In this document: positions 27,155 to 36,034 of the stretch, piece by piece
How the letters are laid out: each line of letters starts with the position of its first letter
How positions within the stretch are numbered: the stretch's first letter is position 1
Assembly: GCA_965223035.1 (NCBI GenBank)
Contig: OZ244980.1
Location: 2,914,001 to 2,978,000, forward strand
Direction: 5' to 3'
Origin: CAMDPA01 sp965223035
GTDB lineage: Bacteria > Pseudomonadota > Alphaproteobacteria > Rhizobiales > Hyphomicrobiaceae
DNA: 64,000 nucleotides
Program-made: the position numbers and the translations under genes
The notes under the pieces: model-generated
The model's input: the letters and a program-made list of their open reading frames with translations, nothing else
What the model was told of the DNA's origin: nothing
Database searches by the model: none

Positions 27155-28927
27155 TTAGACGAGCGCCTTGCCCTCCTTGTCGATGGCATTTTCAACCAAC
27201 TCATCCGGCACCTCCTCGCCCATGATCATCTCGTTATGGGCCTTGCCGGACGGGATCATTGGGAAGCAGTTGGCCAGATTGGCGACGCGGCAATCGACCA
27301 CCACCGGTCCCTTGGTGGCAATCATTTTGTCGATCACCGCATCGAGATCGGAAGGCTTCTCGCAACGCAACCCGGTTGCGCCGTAGGCTTCCGCCAGCTT
27401 GACGAAGTCGGGCAGCGCCTCGGTATAGCTTTCCGACAGCCGATTGCCATGCAGCAACTGCTGCCATTGGCGGACCATGCCCATATACTGATTGTTGAGT
27501 ATGAACACCTTGAGCGGCAACCGGTACTGCACGGCCGTCGACATCTCTTGGATGTTCATGAGGATCGACGCGTCGCCGGCAATATCGATCACCAGCGCGT
27601 TCGGGTGCGCGATCTGCGCGCCGACGGCCGCCGGCAAGCCGTAGCCCATGGTGCCAAGCCCGCCCGACGTCATCCATTTGTTCGGTTCTTCGAATTTGAA
27701 GAATTGGGCAGCCCACATCTGGTGTTGGCCAACCTCGGTGGTGATGAAGACCTCTTGGTCCTTGGTTTTTTCATAAAGGCGCCGGATCGCGCTCTGCGGC
27801 ATGATGTAGGTTTCGGAATCCTTATAGGCCAGCGAGTTGCGCGCACGCCAGCTGTCGATCTGCTTCCACCACGAGCGATGGGCCGGGCGGTCGATCTGCG
27901 GCGCCTTGGACCGCCACAGCCGGAGCATGTGCTCCAACGCGTAGGCCGCATCGCCGATGACGCCGATGTCGGCGCGCACGTTCTTATTGATCGACGAGGG
28001 GTCGATATCGACGTGGATGCGGGTGGAGTGAGGGGAGAACGCGTCGAGGCGGCCGGTGATCCGGTCGTCGAACCGCGCCCCGATGGCGATCATGACGTCA
28101 CAGTCGTGCATCGCCATGTTCGCCTCGTAGGTCCCATGCATGCCGAGCATGCCTAACCATTGCTTGTCGGATGCGGGGTAGGCGCCCAAACCCATCAGCG
28201 TTGAGGTAATCGGATAGCCGGTGAGGCGGACCAGCTCGCGCAGCAGCTGGCTGGCCTTTGGCCCGGAATTGATCACGCCGCCGCCGGTATAAAAAATCGG
28301 TCGTTTGGCTTGCGCCATCGCTTCCACCGCGGCGTCGACACCGGCATGCAGCGGCTTCAGGCGCGGCCTATAGGTCTTATGCTGGATATTCGATGGCCCG
28401 ACGTAAGCGCCGGTGGCGAACTGCACGTCCTTTGGAACGTCGACCACCACCGGGCCTGGCCGACCGGTGCGGGCCACGTGAAAGGCTTCGTGCAGGACCC
28501 GCGCCAGATCGTCGATGCTTTTGACCAGATAATTATGCTTGGTGCACGAGCGCGTGATGCCGACCGTATCGCACTCCTGAAACGCATCTGAGCCGATCAG
28601 ATGGGTGGGAACCTGCCCGGTAAAGCAGACGACGGGGATTGAATCCATCAACGCGTCGGTAAGACCGGTGACCGCATTGGTGGCGCCGGGACCCGATGTC
28701 ACAAGCACGACGCCGACCTTGCCGGTGGACCGCGCATAGCCTTCGGCGGCATGCACCGCCCCGCCTTCCTGGCGGACCAGGACGTGCCGCACCTTTTCCT
28801 GCTGGAACAGCTCGTCGTAGATCGGCAGCACGGCACCACCGGGGTAGCCGAAAACGACATCGACGCCCTGATCGGCCATCGATTTGATCACCATTTCGGC
28901 ACCGGTCATCATACGTGCCATGACCAT
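27155..28927 (-). CDS. ilvB: Acetolactate synthase large (catalytic) subunit
   Basis: Thiamine-diphosphate enzyme that condenses pyruvate with pyruvate or 2-oxobutyrate, first common step of branched-chain amino-acid synthesis. The 590-residue protein shows VFGYPGGAVLPIYDEL, the RQEGGAVHAAEGYA segment with the catalytic Glu, and the ThDP-binding GDASILMNIQEMSTA ... LNNQYMGMVRQWQ. The start is either ATG 28927 or ATG 28921; a GAGGAG lies 6 bases before the latter. No leader peptide with branched-chain codons was found upstream. Confidence 0.97.
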   Translation of the reverse strand: MVMARMMTGAEMVIKSMADQGVDVVFGYPGGAVLPIYDELFQQEKVRHVLVRQEGGAVHAAEGYARSTGKVGVVLVTSGPGATNAVTGLTDALMDSIPVVCFTGQVPTHLIGSDAFQECDTVGITRSCTKHNYLVKSIDDLARVLHEAFHVARTGRPGPVVVDVPKDVQFATGAYVGPSNIQHKTYRPRLKPLHAGVDAAVEAMAQAKRPIFYTGGGVINSGPKASQLLRELVRLTGYPITSTLMGLGAYPASDKQWLGMLGMHGTYEANMAMHDCDVMIAIGARFDDRITGRLDAFSPHSTRIHVDIDPSSINKNVRADIGVIGDAAYALEHMLRLWRSKAPQIDRPAHRSWWKQIDSWRARNSLAYKDSETYIMPQSAIRRLYEKTKDQEVFITTEVGQHQMWAAQFFKFEEPNKWMTSGGLGTMGYGLPAAVGAQIAHPNALVIDIAGDASILMNIQEMSTAVQYRLPLKVFILNNQYMGMVRQWQQLLHGNRLSESYTEALPDFVKLAEAYGATGLRCEKPSDLDAVIDKMIATKGPVVVDCRVANLANCFPMIPSGKAHNEMIMGEEVPDELVENAIDKEGKALV

Positions 28928-28994
28928 CTCCTCGGTTAGGGTCGCGCGCCTGAGCTGACGGTGCGCTGATTGTCACCATTGTGTGCTTTTTGGG

Positions 28995-29951
28995 CTAACG
29001 CTCAATTAATGTAAACGGTTTGGTAGATATTCTTTCCAAATCTTGCTCAAAAAGTGCTCTCCAGGACATCATATTGCGTTTGAGCCACGTCTGCTGGCGT
29101 TTGATGTAGGCCCGAGTCTCCCGCTCGGCCGCCGCTATCGCGGCTTGTCGGGACAGCTCGCCCGACAGCAGCGCACGCAATGGCCGCACGCCTAGGGCCT
29201 GCATGATCGGCCTGTCCGGCGGCAGGTTCTGGCGCAGCAGCTGTTCCACCTCCCGCTCCGCTCCGGCCGCAAGCATCGCGGCGAACCGATGCCCGGCGCG
29301 CTGATGCAGCCGTTGCCGGTCAAGGGCGGTGACCAGTTTGACGGCCGTGCGCGCCTCGATCAGGGGGCGTCCGGGTTGGTGATGCCAGCAACGCAAGCCT
29401 TGGCCGGTTGAGTCCAGCACTTCCAGGGCGCGCACCAAGCGCTGCGGATCGCTCGGCCGCAGCGTCCCGGCGGTGTCCGGGTCGCGCCTGCAAAGTTCGG
29501 CATATAGCGGCGCCGGGCCCAGCCGTTTTGCTTCCGCGCGCCAGTGCGCCCGGATGCTCGGGTCGATCGCTGGTATCGGGGACAGCCCCTCGGTCAGCGC
29601 CTTGAAGTAGAGCCCTGTGCCGCCGACGATCACGGCCGGTTGGCGGGCGGCGGCCAGGCGGCCTAGCACCGGCTCGATGTCGCTGAGCCAGCGCGCGACC
29701 GAATAGTCCTCGGCCCCCGAAACGTAACCATAAAGCTCATGCGCGACGCGTGCGGTAGCTGCCGGTGTCGGCCGTGCGGTGAGGATGGCGAGGTCGGCGT
29801 AGACCTGACAGCTGTCGGCGTTGATGACCACCCCGTCGATCGCAGTGGCGATCGCCACCGCCAGAGCCGACTTGCCCGAAGCGGTGGGACCTGCGATGAG
29901 GACGGTCGGCGGCGCGTGCGCGCTGTTGGCCGGTATGCCGTGCGGTTGCAT
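28995..29951 (-). CDS. miaA: tRNA dimethylallyltransferase
   Basis: Transfers an isopentenyl group to A37 of tRNAs reading U-starting codons. The P-loop GPTASGKSALA is at residues 21–31, followed by VINADSCQVYADLAILTARP, VGGTGLYFKALTEGL and ETRAYIKRQQTWLKR near the end; all are MiaA signatures. Length 318 residues is normal. The gene is upstream of ilvB with a 67-bp gap on the same strand. In many alphaproteobacteria miaA lies beside serB and ilvB, as here, though an IS element now separates miaA from serB. Confidence 0.96.
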   Translation of the reverse strand: MQPHGIPANSAHAPPTVLIAGPTASGKSALAVAIATAIDGVVINADSCQVYADLAILTARPTPAATARVAHELYGYVSGAEDYSVARWLSDIEPVLGRLAAARQPAVIVGGTGLYFKALTEGLSPIPAIDPSIRAHWRAEAKRLGPAPLYAELCRRDPDTAGTLRPSDPQRLVRALEVLDSTGQGLRCWHHQPGRPLIEARTAVKLVTALDRQRLHQRAGHRFAAMLAAGAEREVEQLLRQNLPPDRPIMQALGVRPLRALLSGELSRQAAIAAAERETRAYIKRQQTWLKRNMMSWRALFEQDLERISTKPFTLIER

Positions 29952-29984
29952 ATGGGTCTAAACTTCAAGTGTGTCGATGTTCTA

Positions 29985-30821
29985 GGGCCTGTTGGGAATC
30001 AGGATTCACTTTGGACCTGGTTTGTGATTCAAGCTCCCAAAACAGGGGGCTGCAAATGATTCGTTACTGTTTGACAGATCGTCAGTGGGAAAAGATTGAG
30101 CCGCTTTGTCTGGGCAAGAAGACCGATGCCGGTCGCACCGGTGGTGATGGTCGGGTGTTCATCGAAGCCGTTCTGTGGATCGTTCGCACGGGCAGTCCAT
30201 GGCGCGACCTGCCATCGGAATTCGGCAATTGGAATACGGTGTTTCAGCGCTTTCGTTATTGGGCTGCGCGTGATGTTTTTGCGAAAATTTTCAATGCTCT
30301 ATCCGATGATCCGGACATCGAGTACGCGATGATCGATGCCACCATCGTCCATGTCCATCGCCACGGACACGGCGCAAAAGGGGGACTCAAAGTCAGGCCA
30401 TCGGCAAGTCGAAGGGCGGGTGGACAACGAAGATTGTCGCACTGACCGACGCTCTCGGCAGTCTCGTGCGCTTCGTTCTGCTGCCCGGACATCGCTACGA
30501 TACGGTCGGCGTCGCACCGCTGATCGAGAAGGTCGAGTTCGCAGCGCTGATCGCTGACAAGGCCTACGATTGCAACTGGATCATTGATGAGCTGAACGCG
30601 CGGGGTGCCGGCATCGTCATCTCGCAAAGACCAAAACGAAAACGGCGCCTCCAAATCGACGAGGAGATCTACAAATGGCGCCACCTCATCGAGAACTTCT
30701 TCTGCAAACTCAAGGAGTTCAAGCGTATCGCCACACGCAGCGAGAAGACTGACAGCAGCTACCGTGCAATGATCTATGCGGCAGCAACTGTGATACACTC
30801 GCGCTGAATCACAACAGGCCC
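29985..30821 (+). mobile_element. IS5-family insertion sequence (IS427-like), 837 bp
   Basis: Terminal inverted repeats of 18 bp, GGGCCTGTTGGGAATCAG at the left and GGGCCTGTTGTGATTCAG (complement) at the right, match at 16 of 18 positions. Both ends are flanked by TA, the expected duplicated target of this group, and the original site reads CTAGAGCAACC, the left end of hairpin repeat F. A single transposase in two overlapping frames fills the element. The insertion lies between miaA and serB. Confidence 0.93.
30056..30807 (+). CDS. IS5-family transposase, two frames joined by a -1 shift
   Basis: DDE transposase of the IS427 type. The first frame starts at ATG 30056 with MIRYCLTDRQWEKIEPLC, PWRDLPSEFGNWNTVFQRF and the first catalytic Asp in AMIDATIVHVHRHG. 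At about 30376–30384 the run AAAAGGGGG is followed by the continuation in the -1 frame (TQSQAIGKSKGGWTTKIVALTD), which carries the second Asp (LIADKAYD) and the Glu (ENFFCKLKEFKRIATR) and ends at 30807. Without a shift the first frame runs to 30445 with a non-homologous tail. Programmed -1 frameshifting is known in this group, but loss of one G from a six-G run would look the same. Otherwise the element looks intact. Confidence 0.88.
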
Positions 30822-30905
30822 TAGAGCAACCTGCCTTTGATCGGAATCGGAATGATCCCGATCAAAGGCAGAAAGTTGCTCTACACTTTGAGAGCGATGA
30901 TCTAG
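30822..30905. repeat. CTAG-ended hairpin repeat, copy F, with IS at its left end
   Basis: TAGAGCAACCTGCC, stem TTTGATCGG...CCGATCAAA, GGCAGAAAGTTGCTCTACAC, TTTGAGAGCGATGATCTAG. The first C of its left CTAG is now at 29982, on the other side of the IS element. The right CTAG (30902–30905) is shared with the full-length second-family element. Confidence 0.92.
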
Positions 30906-31034
30906 GGCGTTTCAGGGTCGGCTGGAACCCTTCCGCTCACCCAACTGGCCACCCCACGGGGCGATGTTGCCGGTGATCGGCTGAGGGAGCGGGCCGGCCA
31001 GCCGATTTCGCTCAAGGCGGAAATGGTTTAGACC
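30902..31034. repeat. Second CTAG family, full-length copy (133 bp)
   Basis: CTAGGGCGTTTCAGGGTCGG, then GCTGGAACCCTTCCGCTC, a GC-rich middle, GAGCGGGCCGGCCAGCC and a right end GCTCAAGGCGGAAATGGTTTAG. Same order and similar sequence as 46427–46568. It lies directly upstream of serB, whose start is 43 bp further, so the serB promoter may be within it. Confidence 0.8.
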
Positions 31035-31076
31035 ACGTCAGGGGGTAGTGCGACAGCGCCACCAGCGGGCCGAGCC

Positions 31077-31997
31077 ATGATGCCAAGATTCGTCTGTGTT
31101 CTGACCGGTCCGCCGACGGCCGCCGCCATCGATGAGGCCGTGCTGTCGATCGCCCGCGCGGCGATCCCGGAGGGGGATCGTCGACCGCACCGGTGGCTGG
31201 CGCCCGGGGATGCGTGGCAGACCGACCTGCCTGAGCTCACGACCGAGGCGGTGGCGGCCATCCGCGCCGACATCGCACAGCAGCTGGCAGGGCGCGCCGT
31301 CGATGTCAATATCGTGCTTGCCGATCCCGCCAAACGGCGCAAGACGCTGCTGATCGCCGACATGGAATCGACCATCATCGGCCAAGAATGCCTCGATGAG
31401 TTGGCCGAGGTCGTCGGCCTGCGAGAGCGGGTTGTGGCCATTACCGAACGGGCGATGCGCGGCGAGCTTGCCTTCGAGGCTGCGATCAACGAGCGGGTTG
31501 GGTTATTGGCCGAGCTCGACGCGGATGTGCTGCTCGACATCTATCAGACCCGGATCAGCCTGATGCCGGGGGCGGCGGTGTTGGTGGCGACGATGAAACA
31601 GAACGGCGCCTATTGCGCGCTGGTGTCCGGCGGCTTCAGCTTCTTCACCGAGCGGATCGCCGCGCGGCTGGGCTTTGACGATCACCAGGCCAATCGGCTG
31701 GAGATCGCGGACCGAAAACTGACCGGGCGCGTGATCGCGCCGATTTTAGGCCGCGAGGCCAAGCTTGCTGCCCTGTTGCGCTATTGCGCCAACCTCGGGA
31801 TAGAGCCGGACCAAGCGATCGCGGTGGGCGATGGCGCCAACGATTTGGGCATGTTGGCTGCGGCGGGATTGGGCGTGGCGTTTCGCGCCAAACCGTTGGT
31901 TGCGGCAGCGGTGGCCACGACGATCCAGCATGGCGATCTGACGGCTTTGCTTTACCTGCAAGGCTACCCCAAGGCCGCTTTTGCCGACGCCGCGTGA
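31077..31997 (+). CDS. serB: Phosphoserine phosphatase
   Basis: Last step of serine biosynthesis, hydrolysing phosphoserine. The 306 residues comprise an N-terminal regulatory-like region (about 1–88) and the HAD domain: motif I DMESTII (D95), motif II VSGGFSFF, motif III K in GREAKLAALLRY and motif IV GDGANDLGMLAAAGLGVAF. Motif I normally reads DxDST in this family; here the second Asp, the general acid/base, is Glu (E97, codon GAA). The rest is a typical SerB. The start is ATG 31077 (or 31080) with a weak ribosome binding site. Confidence 0.93.
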   Translation: MMPRFVCVLTGPPTAAAIDEAVLSIARAAIPEGDRRPHRWLAPGDAWQTDLPELTTEAVAAIRADIAQQLAGRAVDVNIVLADPAKRRKTLLIADMESTIIGQECLDELAEVVGLRERVVAITERAMRGELAFEAAINERVGLLAELDADVLLDIYQTRISLMPGAAVLVATMKQNGAYCALVSGGFSFFTERIAARLGFDDHQANRLEIADRKLTGRVIAPILGREAKLAALLRYCANLGIEPDQAIAVGDGANDLGMLAAAGLGVAFRAKPLVAAAVATTIQHGDLTALLYLQGYPKAAFADAA

Positions 31998-32087
31998 CAC
32001 AGTTGCGCGCCCGGGCGAGCTTTATTCGCCGACACCGAAAGCGGCGGCATCGGCGCGATGGTCCCACCGCACGCTCCCACGCCAGCA

Positions 32088-32225
32088 TTAGAGCAACCTG
32101 CCTTTAAACGGAATCGGAACGATCCCGATTAAAGGTAGAAAGTTGCTCTACACTTTAAGAGCGATCATCTTTGCGCCTTAAAGGGAACCGGCTTTGCGGT
32201 TCCGATCAAAGGCGCGATGATCTAG
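32088..32225. repeat. CTAG-ended hairpin repeat, copy G (two modules, 138 bp)
   Basis: TTAGAGCAACCTGCC, hairpin TTTAAACGG...CCGATTAAA, GTAGAAAGTTGCTCTACACTTTAAG, AGCGATCATCTTTGCGCC, second hairpin GGGAACCGG..CGGTTCCGATC and AAGGCGCGATGATCTAG. It fills the convergent junction of serB and the SixA-like gene, and its last CTAG contains the TAG stop (minus strand) of the latter. Confidence 0.95.
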
Positions 32226-32743
32226 GCCTTCAGCATGTTCGGCGTGACAAACGCACGCAAGCGACCGCGACCGGACTGCAGGTCGGCCCACGTGTCAGCG
32301 TCGAATTCGATCACGGCCAACGCCGCCGTTGGAAACTTGATCGCCAGTTGGGTCAGGCCCTTGGACTCACCCGCACCAACCAGCCCCAGCGCCAAAGCGT
32401 GCATACCGGGATTATGGCCGATCATCAGGACCTGCTGTGCCGAGGCATCGAGGGTGGCGATCACCTCCAGCATCTTCTCGGGCTCAGCCAGATATAGGAG
32501 CGGCTCAAACACCACCTCGGGTTGGTCGGCGTCTAGCTTGGACAGGACCAACGCCAACGTGGCTCGGGCGCGCACAGCGTCGGAACACACGATCAGGTCG
32601 GGGTGCAGCTGATGCTTGTTGATGAACGCACCGATGTTCGGCGCATCGCGCGTGCCACGCCGGGCCAGCGGCCGCTCGTGATCGTCGAGCTCCGGGTCGT
32701 CCCAACTGGATTTCGCGTGTCGCAAAAGCATTAAACTGCGCAT
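32222..32743 (-). CDS. SixA-like histidine phosphatase
   Basis: Histidine phosphatase superfamily protein, 173 residues. The RHG-type motif is LLRHAKSSW at the N-terminus, with a conserved Arg in RPLARRGTRDA, and the second His in IGHNPGMHALAL. SixA in E. coli dephosphorylates a histidine-containing phosphotransfer domain; in alphaproteobacteria the paralogues are uncharacterised. The stop codon TAG (complement of 32222–32224) is formed by the terminal CTAG of hairpin repeat G, so the last residue Ala abuts the repeat. No partner histidine kinase is nearby. Confidence 0.88.
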   Translation of the reverse strand: MRSLMLLRHAKSSWDDPELDDHERPLARRGTRDAPNIGAFINKHQLHPDLIVCSDAVRARATLALVLSKLDADQPEVVFEPLLYLAEPEKMLEVIATLDASAQQVLMIGHNPGMHALALGLVGAGESKGLTQLAIKFPTAALAVIEFDADTWADLQSGRGRLRAFVTPNMLKA

Positions 32744-32865
32744 CCGCCGAGCTTGCCCGTGATCTGAGTTCAGTCAAGCCTCAAAACGGCCAGGCGATGA
32801 CAATGACCGCCTGAGCTGAAGGCCCAGGCGCCACCGGCGGCAAACGGAGCCGGCGATCGTGGCGG

Positions 32866-33705
32866 TCAGTCGGGGTAGATCGCAGCTGATTTGAGCTGGG
32901 TCCAGGCAGCAGGTGCCCCGGCTTTCACAATGCGCTCGGCGAGCGGCAGCGACTCGTCCCACAAGGCGGCGACGAAGCGCATGGCGGTCACACCATCGGA
33001 CTGGTCGGAGGCCAGCCAGACGATCGGGTTTTGCATGACCGGTGGCTGGATCAGCCGATCGCGAGGGAGACCCGAGGCCGGCGGGATCATCCGCGTGTTC
33101 ACCGGTCCGCCAGGGATCAGAATGTTGGCCGTCACCCCGGTGCCTTCCAGATCGTGCGCCATGATCCGGGTATGGGCCTCGAGCGCCGCCTTGCTCGGGC
33201 CATAGGCACCGGCGCCCGCCAGATACATGGTGTCGAGACTGGTGGTGATGTTGACGATGCGGCCCCAACCGCGGGCGATCATGTGGGGCACACAGCATTT
33301 CGCCATCAACTGCGGGCCATAGACGTTGACGCGCAACATCGCATTCCACAACCCGTCATCGAGCTCCCAAAAGCGGCTGGGCTTGACCAAAAAATCTGGG
33401 ATGCGCTCAGGGCCAACGACGGCGTCATTGACCAGCATGTCGAGCGAACCGAAGCTGGCCACGATCTCATCCACGGTGGCGCGGACCCGTTCTGCGTCTG
33501 TCACGTCGCATACGATCGGCTTGACGGCGCCACTGCCTGCGGCCGGCTCCGCCTCGTTGGCGGCCTCCATCAGCACATCGTGATCGATGTCAATCATCGC
33601 CACCTTGGCCCCGGCCACCGCCAGCGCCTGCGACATCACCCGACCCATGCCGCGCCCAGCGCCGGTCATCAACACGGTTTTTCCCTTAAGATCTGGCCCT
33701 GTCAT
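32866..33705 (-). CDS. Short-chain dehydrogenase/reductase
   Basis: NAD(P)-dependent oxidoreductase of 279 residues with a Rossmann fold: cofactor motif TGAGRGMG near residue 15, acidic MIDIDHD after beta 2, NNAG replaced by VNDAVVG, and the catalytic triad in NITTS ... YGPSK. The NDAV change in the usual NNAG motif is unusual. The gene starts inside the end of the LLM oxidoreductase gene (ATGA overlap, 33702–33705), so the two are translated together and probably act in one catabolic route. Substrate unknown. Confidence 0.9.
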   Translation of the reverse strand: MTGPDLKGKTVLMTGAGRGMGRVMSQALAVAGAKVAMIDIDHDVLMEAANEAEPAAGSGAVKPIVCDVTDAERVRATVDEIVASFGSLDMLVNDAVVGPERIPDFLVKPSRFWELDDGLWNAMLRVNVYGPQLMAKCCVPHMIARGWGRIVNITTSLDTMYLAGAGAYGPSKAALEAHTRIMAHDLEGTGVTANILIPGGPVNTRMIPPASGLPRDRLIQPPVMQNPIVWLASDQSDGVTAMRFVAALWDESLPLAERIVKAGAPAAWTQLKSAAIYPD

Positions 33706-34790
33706 GGTCTGCGCTCCGGTTCTGTATGCGGATCTACGACGCGCGCGCCGAGCAGCGGCATCACCTCATCGTGCATGCGACGGATGGTGCGCATCGACTG
33801 GGCGTGGGAGATCCCGGCGAAGCGGGCGATCAGCGAGATCTCGCTGAAGCCGAGCTGCCGATACCTTCGGATCCGTTCGGCCGCCTGCTGCGGGGTACCA
33901 ATCAGCGTGCGCTGACGAATGACATCGCGCCAGTCGGCGTTGTCGCTGACACTGTCAAACACCCGCTCGTCACCTTCGTAATCGGTGTCCCATTGGCGGG
34001 CCCGCATCACGTTGGTGAAGGCGTTGACATGCTCCTGCAAGGGTCGCTTGGCTTCGGCGATCGCTTGCTCTTCGGTGTCGCCGAGATGGGTCATCAGCGC
34101 CACCATCGCCTGACGCCTGGCACGCGCATGGCCGGCCGCCTCCCAGGCCGAACAGTACCAGCCGAATTTCTCAGCCAGCGCTTCAAAGCTCATCGGATAC
34201 TGGTTCATCATCAAATGATAGCCGCGCTCGGCCGCGTTCACGAAACTCTCGCGCGTGTTCGAAGCCGCGTTCCAGATCGGTACCTTTGCTGCGACCGCAG
34301 GCGGCCACGGCTGGACCATGTCGAAGGAAAAGTGCTTTCCATGGTGCGCGAAGGGTTGCCCGGCCCAGAATTGCCGGCAGATCGATAGTCCTTCCGCGAT
34401 GCGCTCGGCGGCCTCCGCTTGTGGGATGCCGAACGCCGCGAACTCATGCGGCACAAAACCCCGCGCGACGCCCATGTCGAACCGACCGCCCGAAAGCTGG
34501 TCGACCAGGGCATAGTCCTCCGCCACCTGCAACGGATGGCGCAGCTGCATCAATGACACGCTGGCGCACAATCTCACCTGCGAGGTCTCACGCGCCCAAG
34601 CCGACAGCAGCACCGCCGGGTTGGGCACGGCGCCGCCGTAATAATGGAAATGATGCTCCGTCGTCATCACCCGCCGATAGCCGAGCCGATCGGCCAATTT
34701 GGCCGACTCCGTCAGCTCCTCGTAATACTGACCGAGCGAGAGGCCGTAGCCTTCGCGCCAGGTCGGAAGATAAAAGACGGATAGGTCCAA
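33702..34790 (-). CDS. LLM class flavin-dependent oxidoreductase
   Basis: Luciferase-like monooxygenase of 362 residues that would use reduced flavin from a partner reductase. Recognisable segments: LGYRRVMTTEHHFHYYGGAVPNP, VRLCASVSLMQLRHPLQVAEDYALVDQLSGGRFDMGVARG, typical of the bacterial LLM family, and a C-terminal helix with GTPQQAAERIRRYRQLGFSEISL. The start appears to be TTG 34790, since the protein begins naturally with (M)DLSVFYLPTW and no ATG is near. It is followed by the SDR gene with a 4-bp overlap. No flavin reductase gene is beside it. Confidence 0.9.
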   Translation of the reverse strand: MDLSVFYLPTWREGYGLSLGQYYEELTESAKLADRLGYRRVMTTEHHFHYYGGAVPNPAVLLSAWARETSQVRLCASVSLMQLRHPLQVAEDYALVDQLSGGRFDMGVARGFVPHEFAAFGIPQAEAAERIAEGLSICRQFWAGQPFAHHGKHFSFDMVQPWPPAVAAKVPIWNAASNTRESFVNAAERGYHLMMNQYPMSFEALAEKFGWYCSAWEAAGHARARRQAMVALMTHLGDTEEQAIAEAKRPLQEHVNAFTNVMRARQWDTDYEGDERVFDSVSDNADWRDVIRQRTLIGTPQQAAERIRRYRQLGFSEISLIARFAGISHAQSMRTIRRMHDEVMPLLGARVVDPHTEPERRP

Positions 34791-35198
34791 ACGAGTGCTC
34801 TGCCATATTGCGACCGTGCTGCCGCATTGATCCGGTCAGCGCGCACGCCGGGGATCTGCGGCACGCTAGTGAGATTGGCGCAGACGCGATCACCGTGCAA
34901 CCGTACGGCTTCGCCCGATCGCTGCTGTTGATCGATCGCCGGTACCGGGCAGCGTCACAGCGGTTGAAGGTTAGCTGGAACCCCCCGCTGCGCAACCCGA
35001 TCACTCACGCAGCGTGCCATGGGGTGGTCGGGCGGAGAGCGCTGCCGCCTTGGGCGGACGTTAACTCGCGGAGCGATCACGGCTCCGTGATCGTCTCCAG
35101 CGCCAAATGAATGGCAATCCAGACGTCTGGGCTGCATGTATCGGATCACCGCGGTGTCAGCCGAGCGCGCGATCGGGTTCGGCAACCAGGAGATGATG
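34791..35198. other. Intergenic region, nothing recognised
   Basis: About 400 bp between the divergent LLM and cupin genes. A faint resemblance to the right half of the second CTAG family exists around 35010–35055 (GGGCGGAGAGCG...TTGGGCGGACG) but lacks the CTAG end. No small gene is supported. Confidence 0.35.
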
Positions 35199-35201
35199 AT
35201 G
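35188..35201 (+). promoter_or_regulatory. Ribosome binding site that decides the cupin start
   Basis: AGGAG at 35188–35192 is followed by three consecutive ATG codons (35193, 35196, 35199). Only the third has normal spacing (six bases), so translation should begin at 35199 and not at the in-frame ATG 35136. Confidence 0.6.
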
Positions 35202-35876
35202 CGGATCAACGCTGAATTCGACAAGCGCGTGCTGTTGCACACCGATGAGATCGCGTGGCGCGACTCGCCGATGCCGGGCGTCGCACGCCGGCCCCTTGAT
35301 CGCATTGGTGAGGAGGTGGCGCGGGCCACCACGATCGTTCGCTATGCACCGGGCAGCGCGTTTTCAGCGCATGTTCACGGTGGCGGCGAGGAATTCATCG
35401 TGCTGGACGGCGTGTTCCAGGACGAAAGCGGGGATTTTCCGGTCGGCTCCTACGTCCGCAACCCACCCGGCTCGCGCCATACACCGCGGTCGGGACCAGG
35501 TTGCATCATCTTTGTCAAGCTCTGGCAGTTCGATCCCGAGGATCAAACCGGTGTCCGCATCGATATGGCGTCGGCTGCCGGACAACCGGATCCGACCCGG
35601 CCGGGGATCAGCGTGACCCCTTTGTTCGAGGACCGGCGGGAAACGGTGCGGCTGGAGCGTTGGCGGCCCGGTGCACAAGCAAGGTTCGTTGCGGAGGGCG
35701 GCGCGGAGATCTTCGTGCTGGATGGTGGCGGCATTGAAAGCGGGGACCGCCTACGGCGTCACTCTTGGCTGCGGGTGCCCATCGGTGCCGGTGTCGCGCT
35801 CACGGCTGCAAGCGAGGGTGCATCGTTTTGGATCAAGACCGGGCATTTGCGCTACCTCACGGCGCCCCCGCTGTGA
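35199..35876 (+). CDS. Cupin domain protein (ChrR-like)
   Basis: Two cupin-like barrels in 225 residues. The first contains the metal-binding pattern in SAHVHGGGEEFIVLDGVFQDE with the second His in SRHTPRSGPGC, as in the cupin half of ChrR-type anti-sigma factors, and the second (ARFVAEGGAEIFVLDGG) lacks the histidines. There is no zinc-binding anti-sigma domain and no sigma factor beside it, so a direct role in singlet-oxygen response is not supported. It precedes pdhA on the same strand by 158 bp. Function unknown; probably a small enzyme or sensor. Confidence 0.82.
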   Translation: MRINAEFDKRVLLHTDEIAWRDSPMPGVARRPLDRIGEEVARATTIVRYAPGSAFSAHVHGGGEEFIVLDGVFQDESGDFPVGSYVRNPPGSRHTPRSGPGCIIFVKLWQFDPEDQTGVRIDMASAAGQPDPTRPGISVTPLFEDRRETVRLERWRPGAQARFVAEGGAEIFVLDGGGIESGDRLRRHSWLRVPIGAGVALTAASEGASFWIKTGHLRYLTAPPL

Positions 35877-36034
35877 GCGCGCCGCATCGGATTGGGCGCT
35901 GCGGGTGCGTGCTTGGAACCGTGCCGTGCTTTCCTTGCCGCGCGCTGTCGGATAAAGCTTTGAGGTGGCAACATTGTCGTGCCCCGTAGGCAATTTCGGG
36001 TCCTCGGTGCGGAATCGGTAGCAGGAGAGAAGAT

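Noticed and set aside
35010..35055. Further copy of the second CTAG family
   Set aside because: Only a vague likeness to the right half, with no CTAG end.
35136..35198. Upstream extension of the cupin protein
   Set aside because: ATG 35136 has no ribosome binding site, while AGGAG fits ATG 35199.
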